64,000 bases of DNA from Microbacterium sp. CGR2 (lineage in GTDB: Bacteria > Actinomycetota > Actinomycetes > Actinomycetales > Microbacteriaceae). Position numbers and translations under genes: made by a program. This document shows positions 52,988 through 64,000 of this stretch, in pieces (the stretch's first letter is position 1; the number at the start of each line of letters is the position of its first letter). The notes under the pieces were generated by a model. It was not told the DNA's origin. It did no database searches and saw only the letters and a list, made by a program, of their open reading frames with translations. The DNA is taken from the NCBI RefSeq assembly GCF_003626735.1, contig NZ_RBHX01000001.1:2852001-2916000 (forward strand), given 5' to 3'.

Positions 52988-54446
52988 CTACGCGGGCTGA
53001 AGGCCGATCGCGACATCGTGCGGGCGCACCGGCTCGGGCAGCACGGTGGTACCCATCAGGAATCGATCGACGTTCGCAGCCGCGGCGCGTCCTTCGGCGA
53101 TCGCCCACACGATGAGCGACTGCCCACGACCGGCGTCACCGGCGACGAACACGCCGGGGACGGTCGACTCGTAGGAGGAATCGCGCTGGAAGGCTCCGCG
53201 GTCGGTGACCTGCGGGAGGGTGTCCTCGGTGTAGCCGTCCTGCTCGGGGCCGGTGAAGCCCATCGCGATGAGCACGAGGTCTGCGGGGATCTCTCGCTCG
53301 GTGCCGCTCTTGGGGACGCGGCGACCGTCGATGTACTCGGTCTCGGCGACGCGCAGGGCGCGCACCTCGCCCACATCGTTCGACAGGAACTCCACGGTGG
53401 AGGCGAGGAACATCCGCTCGCCGCCTTCCTCGTGTGCGGAAGCGATCTCGAACAGGGTGGGCATCATCGGCCAGGGCTGGTGCTCGGGCCGCTCGGCGGC
53501 CGGCTGCTTGCCGATGGCGAGGTTGGTGACGCTCAGCGCGCCCTGACGGTGGGCGGTGCCGATGCAGTCCGCTCCGGTGTCGCCACCGCCGATGACGATG
53601 ACGTGCTTGCCTTCGGCGGTGATCTGATCGGTCACCTTGTCGCCGGCGACCGCGTGGTTCGACTCGACGAGGTATTCCATCGCGAAGTGCACGCCGTCGA
53701 GGTCGCGACCCGGGATCGGAAGGTCGCGCGGCACGGTGGACCCCGTGGCGACGACGACCGCGTCGTAACGCGCTCGCAGGTCGGCCCACGAGATGTCCTT
53801 GCCGATCTCGACACCCGCGCGGAAGCGCGTGCCCTCTTCCTGCATCTGGCGAAGGCGCGCCTCGAGCTTGCTCTTCTCCATCTTGAAGTCCGGGATGCCG
53901 TACCGCAGCAGCCCGCCGATCCGGTCATCGCGCTCGAACACGGCCACGGTGTGGCCGGCTCGTGTCAGTTGCTGAGCCGCCGCCAGTCCGGCAGGACCGG
54001 AGCCGACGACGGCGACCGTCTTGCCGGTCAGGCGCTCCGGCGGTTCCGGCTCGACCCAGCCGTTGGCGAACGCCTCGTCGATGATCGAGACCTCGACCTG
54101 CTTGATCGTGACCGCCGGCTGGTTGATGCCGAGCACGCAGGAGCTCTCGCACGGCGCAGGGCACAGCCGTCCGGTGAACTCCGGGAAGTTGTTCGTGGCG
54201 TGGAGCCGCTCGATCGCTGCGCGGCCCTCGCCGCGCCAGGTCAGGTCGTTCCATTCCGGGATGAGGTTGCCCAGCGGGCAGCCGGAATGGCAGAACGGAA
54301 CGCCGCAGTCCATGCAGCGACCGGCCTGACGGCGCAGGACCGCCTTGTCGCCGGGCTCATAGACCTCTTTCCAGTCCATGATGCGCACGGGTACCGGGCG
54401 ACGAGCGGGAAGCTCCCGCTCGGTCACTTTCAAGAAGCCTTTGGGA

Positions 54447-54454
<8 letters not shown>
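52988..54454 (-). CDS. gltD: Glutamate synthase small subunit
   Basis: A 488-residue FAD/iron-sulfur subunit. N-terminal cysteine clusters ([20 protein letters not shown] and [14 protein letters not shown]) hold 4Fe-4S centres; [18 protein letters not shown] is the FAD loop and [18 protein letters not shown] the NADPH loop. It passes electrons from NADPH to GltB. Its start overlaps the gltB stop by 8 bp. Confidence 0.97.
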
Positions 54455-59027
<4,573 letters not shown>

Positions 59028-59109
59028 GCGGTACCGTCCTCAGATCTTCATATGACCCGGGGACGCCATTGGCCGGGCGGATGCGTTGGGTTCCTCGCGG
59101 AGACGGACG

Positions 59110-60135
59110 CTATCGAGAGCTGTCCGTGTCCGTGGGAGCGATGCTTGTGGCGCTGGCTCCTGCGGTGACTTCTTCGGCGGGAGGCTCACTCACGTCCACG
59201 AAATCGGAGGGATTGTTCTGCGATTCTACATCAGCGTTCTCGTCGCTTCGTCCGCGGCCCGGCTGGTACGGCGAGGGCTCGAGTCCGGGGTGGCGGCGCG
59301 TCTGCACGATGAGGATGGCGATGCCGACGACGATGCCGATGATCGAGGCCCAGACGTTGCTGCGCAGGCCGAGGATGATCTCGCTGGGGTCGATGCGGAT
59401 CGATTCCCAGACGACGCGGCCGGCGCTGTACCAGATCAGGTAGATGGCGAAGAGACGGCCCCACTGGAAGAAGAGCTTCCGACTCAGCCAGAGAAGCACG
59501 ATGACGCCGAGAGCGTTCCAGATGACTTCGTACAGGAAAGTCGGGTGGAACAGCGTCCCCTCGGGAAGCCCCGGAGGGAAGGCCGAGTTCGTCGATTCGA
59601 TCTCCAGCCCCCACGGGAGATCTGTGGGGAGGCCGAACAGTTCGTGGTTGAACCAGTTGCCGAAGCGACCCATCGCCTGCGCGAGCAGCAGACCGGGGGC
59701 GAGGGCGTCCGCGAAGGTCCAGAAGCGGATGCCGGTCCAGCGGCATCCGAGGTAGGCGCCGATCGCTCCTCCGATGAGCGCACCGAAGATGGCGATGCCG
59801 CCTTCCCAGATCGCCCAGACCGAACCCGGCTCGAAGGGGTTCCAGGTGTTCTTGCCCTCGCCGAAGTAGAAGTTCGGGTGGGTGAGCACGTGGAAGATGC
59901 GCGCGCCGATGATGGCGAGCGGGACGGCCAGGATCGAGATGTCGATCACGACCCACGGCTCCGCACCGCGCTTGGTCAACCGGTGGTTGGTCAGCAGCGC
60001 GGCGGCGATGATGCCGGCGATGATGCAGAGCGCGTAGAAGTGGATCCGGATCGGGCCCAGATCGATGAAGGACACCGGAGGGCTCGGGATGCTGGCGAGC
60101 ACGCCGTTGAAGGTGCTGTGGAGCGCGAGGGACAT
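59110..60135 (-). CDS. lgt: Prolipoprotein diacylglyceryl transferase
   Basis: A 341-residue membrane enzyme with seven segments that attaches diacylglycerol to the lipobox cysteine of lipoproteins such as PstS. The Lgt signature region GRFGNWFNHELFGLPTDLP is intact, as are RIHFYALCIIAGI and HPTFLYEVIWN. The C-terminal 70 residues are a charged cytoplasmic tail. The start MSLALHST lies 10 bp after trpA. Confidence 0.96.
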   Translation of the reverse strand: MSLALHSTFNGVLASIPSPPVSFIDLGPIRIHFYALCIIAGIIAAALLTNHRLTKRGAEPWVVIDISILAVPLAIIGARIFHVLTHPNFYFGEGKNTWNPFEPGSVWAIWEGGIAIFGALIGGAIGAYLGCRWTGIRFWTFADALAPGLLLAQAMGRFGNWFNHELFGLPTDLPWGLEIESTNSAFPPGLPEGTLFHPTFLYEVIWNALGVIVLLWLSRKLFFQWGRLFAIYLIWYSAGRVVWESIRIDPSEIILGLRSNVWASIIGIVVGIAILIVQTRRHPGLEPSPYQPGRGRSDENADVESQNNPSDFVDVSEPPAEEVTAGASATSIAPTDTDSSR

Positions 60136-60145
60136 GAGTGCGATT

Positions 60146-60949
60146 CTAGTTCTCGTGATCGGGGCGCACCGACGACGTGCCGGCTGCCAGGGTTCGGGTG
60201 ACGTCGGCGAGAGCGGGAATGCCGCCATCGCGGAGAGCACGGACCAGCGCGGTGCCGACGATGGCGCCGTCGGCGTACTCGGAGACACCGGCGACCTGTT
60301 CGGCCGTGGATATCCCGATGCCGACGCACGCGCGCGTCGCGCCGTGCTCGCGCAGGCGGGCCACGAGCGTGCGTGCTGCACGGTCGAGCTCTGCGCGCTC
60401 CCCCGTTATGCCCATGGTCGAAACCGTGTACACGAACCCGGTGGAGGCCTTGACGACGAGGTCGAGGCGTTCGTCCGTCGACGTGGGGGCTGCGAGGAAC
60501 ACCCGGTCGAGACCGGTGCGATCGCTGGCGGCGATCCACTCCCCTGCGACATCGGGGGTGATGTCCGGGGTGATGAGTCCTGCTCCACCCGCGGCGAGCA
60601 AGTCGTCGGCGTAGCGGTCGACTCCGTACTGCAGCACCGGGTTCCAGTAGGTCATGACCAGGACCGGCACGTCGGTGGCAGCCGTGATCGCCCGCACCGC
60701 AGTGAACAGGTCGGCCATGCGGAAGCCTGCCGCGAGGGCTTTCGTCGTGGCCTCCTGGATGATCGCGCCGTCCATCACCGGGTCGCTGTAGGGCGGGCCG
60801 AGCTCGATGATGTCGGCGCCGTTCTCAGCCAGGGCGATTGCCGCCTGAATGCTGGTGTCGAGGTCAGGGAAGCCGACCGGCAGGTATCCGATGAAGGCGC
60901 TGCGGCCGGCATCGTGGGCGAGGGCGATGGCTTCTTCGATGCGGCTCAC
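60146..60949 (-). CDS. trpA: Tryptophan synthase alpha chain
   Basis: A 267-residue TIM barrel splitting indole-3-glycerol phosphate. Catalytic Glu lies in [15 protein letters not shown] and the second acid in the same loop; [11 protein letters not shown] begins the barrel and [13 protein letters not shown] is the phosphate site. Overlaps trpB by 4 bp; indole passes to TrpB. Confidence 0.97.
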   Translation of the reverse strand: MSRIEEAIALAHDAGRSAFIGYLPVGFPDLDTSIQAAIALAENGADIIELGPPYSDPVMDGAIIQEATTKALAAGFRMADLFTAVRAITAATDVPVLVMTYWNPVLQYGVDRYADDLLAAGGAGLITPDITPDVAGEWIAASDRTGLDRVFLAAPTSTDERLDLVVKASTGFVYTVSTMGITGERAELDRAARTLVARLREHGATRACVGIGISTAEQVAGVSEYADGAIVGTALVRALRDGGIPALADVTRTLAAGTSSVRPDHEN

Positions 60950-62214
60950 AGCTGCGGCTCCCCGGTCGAGATCAGGTCCTCGACTTCGCTCTCCTCGGTC
61001 ACATCATGCGCGAGGGCGGCAGCGTCGTACAGCTCGAAGTAGCGTGCCGCCGTGTCCATGTCCTTGTCGCCGCGACCCGACAGGCAGACGGCCACGATCG
61101 CGTCCGGTCCGAGCTCGCGACCCAGACGCAGCGCACCCGCGAGGGCGTGCGCCGATTCGATCGCCGGGATGATGCCCTCCGTGCGGCTCAGCAGACGCAG
61201 GGCCTGCATCGCCTCGTCGTCGGTCGCGGGAATGTACTCGGCGCGACCGATGTCGGCCAGCCACGAGTGCTCCGGGCCCACCCCGGGGTAGTCGAGGCCC
61301 GCAGAGATCGAATGCGACTCGGTCGTCTGACCGTCTTCGTCCTGAAGAACGTAGGTGCGTGCGCCGTGCAGGACGCCTGGACGGCCGCGTTCGATCGATG
61401 CGGCATGCCGCGCGGTATCGACACCGTCGCCGGCGGCTTCCACGCCGTAGAGACGAACCTGCTCGTCATCGAGGAACGCGTCGAACATGCCGATCGCGTT
61501 CGACCCGCCCCCGACGCAGGCGAAAACCGCATCGGGAAGCCTGCCGACCTCGTCGAGGAGCTGTGCTCGCGCCTCTTCGCCGATGATCTTCTGGAAATCA
61601 CGGACCATCGCGGGGAAAGGGTGAGGCCCTGCCGCGGTGCCGAAGATGTAGTTGGTCGTCTCGACCGACGCGACCCAGTCGCGGTAGGCGTCGTTGATCG
61701 CGTCCTTGAGAGTGCGCGAACCGGAGGTGACCGCGACGACCTCGGCGCCCAGCAGCCGCATCCGGGCGACGTTGAGCGCCTGCCGTTCCGTGTCGACCTC
61801 GCCCATGTAGATGGTGCAGTCGAGGCCGAAGAGCGCAGCGGCAGTCGCTGTGGCGACGCCGTGCTGACCGGCACCCGTCTCGGCGATGACGCGCGTCTTG
61901 CCGAGGCGCTTCGTGAGCAGGGCCTGGCCCAGCACGTTGTTGATCTTGTGGGAGCCGGTGTGGTTGAGGTCTTCACGCTTCAGGAAGATCCGCGGGCCAC
62001 CGGCGTGCTCGGCGAATCGGGGCACCTCGGTGATCGCCGACGGCCGCCCCGCGTATGAGCTGAGCAGCCGAGCGAGTTCGGCACGGAACTCCGGGTCCGC
62101 GACGGCGGACTCATACGCCGCCGTCAGCTCGTCGATCGCCGCGATGAGGGACTCGGGCATGTAACGCCCGCCGAAGTCGCCGAAATAGGGTCCGTGCTGT
62201 TCGCGCAGACTCAT
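60946..62214 (-). CDS. trpB: Tryptophan synthase beta chain
   Basis: A 422-residue PLP enzyme joining indole and serine. The PLP lysine is in [20 protein letters not shown], the phosphate loop is [12 protein letters not shown], and the N-terminal [16 protein letters not shown] is typical. Overlaps trpC by 4 bp. Confidence 0.98.
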   Translation of the reverse strand: MSLREQHGPYFGDFGGRYMPESLIAAIDELTAAYESAVADPEFRAELARLLSSYAGRPSAITEVPRFAEHAGGPRIFLKREDLNHTGSHKINNVLGQALLTKRLGKTRVIAETGAGQHGVATATAAALFGLDCTIYMGEVDTERQALNVARMRLLGAEVVAVTSGSRTLKDAINDAYRDWVASVETTNYIFGTAAGPHPFPAMVRDFQKIIGEEARAQLLDEVGRLPDAVFACVGGGSNAIGMFDAFLDDEQVRLYGVEAAGDGVDTARHAASIERGRPGVLHGARTYVLQDEDGQTTESHSISAGLDYPGVGPEHSWLADIGRAEYIPATDDEAMQALRLLSRTEGIIPAIESAHALAGALRLGRELGPDAIVAVCLSGRGDKDMDTAARYFELYDAAALAHDVTEESEVEDLISTGEPQL

Positions 62215-62987
62215 GATGCCTCCAGGAAGCTCTTCAGGGTGGCGACGGGGTCGCCGGTGACGAGCGCCTCGCCGATCAGCACGACATCGGCTCCCGCGGC
62301 TCGGTAGTGGACCACGTCGGCGGGAGTGAGGACGGCGGACTCCGCGATCTTCACCGCGGTGGCGGGAATCCGATCGACCAGCCGACCGAAGAGGTCGCGG
62401 TCGAGCTCGAGGGTGGTGAGATCACGGGCATTGACACCGATCAGAGGCGCTCCGAGGTCGATCGCGACCTCGAGCTCGTCTGCGGAGTGCGTCTCGACGA
62501 GCGGCGTCATACCCAACTCGGAGATGAATCCGAACAGGTCGAGGAGCACGTCCTGTTCGAGGCCGGCGACGATCAGCAGCACCAGATCGGCGCCCGCCGC
62601 GCGCGCCTCGAGGACTTGATATCGGGTCGCGATGAAGTCCTTGCGAAGCACCGGCAGCGAGACCCGGGCCGTGACGGCTTCGAGATCGGCGAGGCTGCCG
62701 CCGAAGCGACGTTCCTCGGTGAGAACGCTGATCGCAGACGCTCCGCCGGTCTCGTAGAGCGACGCCTGATGGGCGGGGTCGGGAATCTCGGCCAGGGTGC
62801 CGCGGGAGGGACTGGCGCGCTTCACCTCGGCGATGATCTTGACCCGGTCGGCGGGAGCGAGGAACGACAGGGCGTTCTTGGCTGCCGGACGATCCAGGGC
62901 TTCCCGCTCCACGACCGCGAGCGGGCGTGACTGTGAACGACGCTCGGCGTCTGCGACTGCGCCGGCCGTCAGGTCGGCGAGGACCAC
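62211..62987 (-). CDS. trpC: Indole-3-glycerol phosphate synthase
   Basis: A 258-residue barrel enzyme that closes the indole ring. Catalytic Lys lies in [14 protein letters not shown], followed by [15 protein letters not shown] and [34 protein letters not shown] closes the barrel. Its start shares one base with the HGxxPAAW gene stop. Confidence 0.97.
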   Translation of the reverse strand: MVLADLTAGAVADAERRSQSRPLAVVEREALDRPAAKNALSFLAPADRVKIIAEVKRASPSRGTLAEIPDPAHQASLYETGGASAISVLTEERRFGGSLADLEAVTARVSLPVLRKDFIATRYQVLEARAAGADLVLLIVAGLEQDVLLDLFGFISELGMTPLVETHSADELEVAIDLGAPLIGVNARDLTTLELDRDLFGRLVDRIPATAVKIAESAVLTPADVVHYRAAGADVVLIGEALVTGDPVATLKSFLEAS

Positions 62988-63217
62988 TAGTGGGCCTTCG
63001 GCGAGTACTTGGGGCCCTTCACGCCGTAACCGGCCTTCGACATCGCCCAGCCCACAAGCGCTCCGATCGGGATGAGGACGGCCGAGATCGCGACGAGCAC
63101 GGGCATCTCGAAGCAGTAGAACACCGTGCCGGCGGCGAAGCCGACGAGCATGATCACGACGGCGGTCCAGGCCGCAGGCGAGTGTCCGTGGCCGGGGTCA
63201 GCGATCGAGTTGGTCAT
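62987..63217 (-). CDS. HGxxPAAW-motif small membrane protein
   Basis: A 76-residue protein with the motif HGHSPAAWTA and two membrane segments. Found within trp loci of actinobacteria; function unknown. Runs in the same direction as trpC and is probably co-transcribed. Confidence 0.9.
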   Translation of the reverse strand: MTNSIADPGHGHSPAAWTAVVIMLVGFAAGTVFYCFEMPVLVAISAVLIPIGALVGWAMSKAGYGVKGPKYSPKAH

Positions 63218-63265
63218 GTTCTCCTCCGGGGGACGACGTGCGGGGCGGGATCAAGTCTATCGGGG

Positions 63266-63856
63266 TCACCGTGTCGGATCGGTTCCGCGGGACAGGTCGT
63301 CCCACGAATCCACGGCATCCACAGGCCCGTCCTGCGCCGGGGCCGCGGTGTTCTCGGTGCGGTAGCGGCGTCCACCCGACTTCCAACGCCGCCACGTGAG
63401 CAGGACGAGCACGGATGCTGCGAGCAGAATCACCCACCCGACGAGGGCGATCACGGGCCACGGGGAGGGCGCGATCGACAGGACGACGTCTCCGAGAGCT
63501 CCGCCGCCCGCAAGCCCCGTCGCCTCGGTGACGGCTGGTGCGACTGCCTCGAGGGGCGAGGTCGTCAGAAGCTGGAGCGTCGACCAGCCGAGGAACACCG
63601 AGGTGGCTCCTGCGAGCACGGCGAAGATCACGCGAAACGCACGCCCGGCGATCGACAGCGCGGCCCCGAGGGCGAGCACCGCGAGGCTGAGCGGCGCCAG
63701 GAGGACGAGAGCAGAAGCCCCCGGCACCAGGATCGCCTCGCCGGCATCCGCTCGCTCGACCGTCAGCCAGGTCTGCGTCGACGAGATGATTCCGATCGCG
63801 CCGGCGAGGAGGAAACCCGAGACCGAAAGGGAGCGGCCCCGCTGGGCGAGACTCAC
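63266..63856 (-). CDS. Trp-biosynthesis-associated membrane protein (TIGR02234-like)
   Basis: A 196-residue protein with four membrane segments and the TQTWLTV motif after the first. The GTG start overlaps the hisI stop as GTGA; longer frames upstream lie within hisI. Role in tryptophan formation is unproven. Confidence 0.85.
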   Translation of the reverse strand: MSLAQRGRSLSVSGFLLAGAIGIISSTQTWLTVERADAGEAILVPGASALVLLAPLSLAVLALGAALSIAGRAFRVIFAVLAGATSVFLGWSTLQLLTTSPLEAVAPAVTEATGLAGGGALGDVVLSIAPSPWPVIALVGWVILLAASVLVLLTWRRWKSGGRRYRTENTAAPAQDGPVDAVDSWDDLSRGTDPTR

Positions 63857-64000
63857 GGTTGCCCCACGCCGTCGACGGCGTGAAGATCGTGGGAGTCGAA
63901 GCAGGTGCGGGTTCCGGTGTGACACGCCGGCCCGGTCTGCTCCACCAGGAGGAGGATGGCATCACCGTCGCAGTCGAGACGCACTTCGCGGACCACCTGG
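63853..64000 (-). CDS. hisI: Phosphoribosyl-AMP cyclohydrolase, 3' part
   Basis: The last 48 codons are in the window; the gene continues past the right edge. The frame shows [20 protein letters not shown] and TRTCF, the metal-binding Asp and Cys residues of HisI, which opens the ring of phosphoribosyl-AMP in histidine synthesis. Its stop overlaps the next gene start. Confidence 0.93.
   Translation of the reverse strand, partial: QVVREVRLDCDGDAILLLVEQTGPACHTGTRTCFDSHDLHAVDGVGQP

Overview
The window is high-GC DNA that looks like an actinobacterium, most likely a Microbacteriaceae (Microbacterium-like) chromosome. Support comes from the block hisI - trp-associated membrane gene - HGxxPAAW protein - trpC - trpB - trpA - lgt - gltB - gltD - pyk, a PdtaR-type ANTAR regulator, a polA without a recognisable proofreading motif set, low-molecular-weight-phosphatase-type (probably mycothiol-linked) arsenate reductases, and several leaderless starts preceded by TANNNT -10 elements. 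The species is inferred from gene content, not from a database match.

Layout. (1) 1-1.9 kb: end of a UvrA-like ABC ATPase and a small membrane protein. (2) 1.9-5.2 kb: a recombinase module of two tyrosine recombinase-like genes around a small HTH gene; the first recombinase is split by an in-frame TAG. (3) 5.2-8.0 kb: an HTH regulator divergent from a tightly overlapping three-gene unit (unknown protein, metallophosphoesterase, MbcA/ParS-like small protein), then an orphan Phd/YefM antitoxin. (4) 8.1-19.5 kb: an arsenic/phosphate island with arsC, an ArsR-ArsC fusion, acr3, trxB, a divergent arsC and an FAD oxidoreductase on the minus strand; pstSCAB plus an atypical winged-helix regulator on the plus strand; and an ArsR plus a second HTH-ArsC fusion on the minus strand. 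Two identical ATAGA-N6-TCTAT dyads lie in the central divergent promoter and a near-copy lies at the trxB start. (5) 19.5-27 kb: decayed genes, unknown genes and a CBASS-like anti-phage locus with a divergent layout: HNH-SAVED effector on one strand, CD-NTase and an E2/E1-like Cap2 protein on the other, with a perfect 24-bp palindrome between them. No Cap3 (JAB) peptidase is visible. (6) 27-42 kb: metabolic, transport and resistance-like genes (amidase, DHFR-like protein with TetR, cupin, kinases, KtrAB-type K+ uptake, MFS, hydrolases, LLM flavoprotein). (7) 41.7-43.2 kb: a single AbiJ/HEPN-like gene between two copies of the 3' end of a DUF885 gene, which looks like a small insertion. (8) 43.2-64 kb: core genes DUF885, polA, thioesterase, ANTAR regulator, tRNA-Leu(CAA), two alpha/beta hydrolases, pyk, gltDB, lgt, trpABC and the 3' end of hisI.

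How the parts work together. The ars and pst genes suggest coupled arsenate defence: phosphate-selective uptake limits arsenate entry, several ArsC proteins reduce arsenate, TrxB may supply electrons, Acr3 exports arsenite. The CBASS-like locus would make a cyclic oligonucleotide after phage infection that activates the HNH-SAVED nuclease. The strongest candidates for something undescribed are this CBASS variant, the overlapping metallophosphoesterase module and the DUF885-tail insertion.
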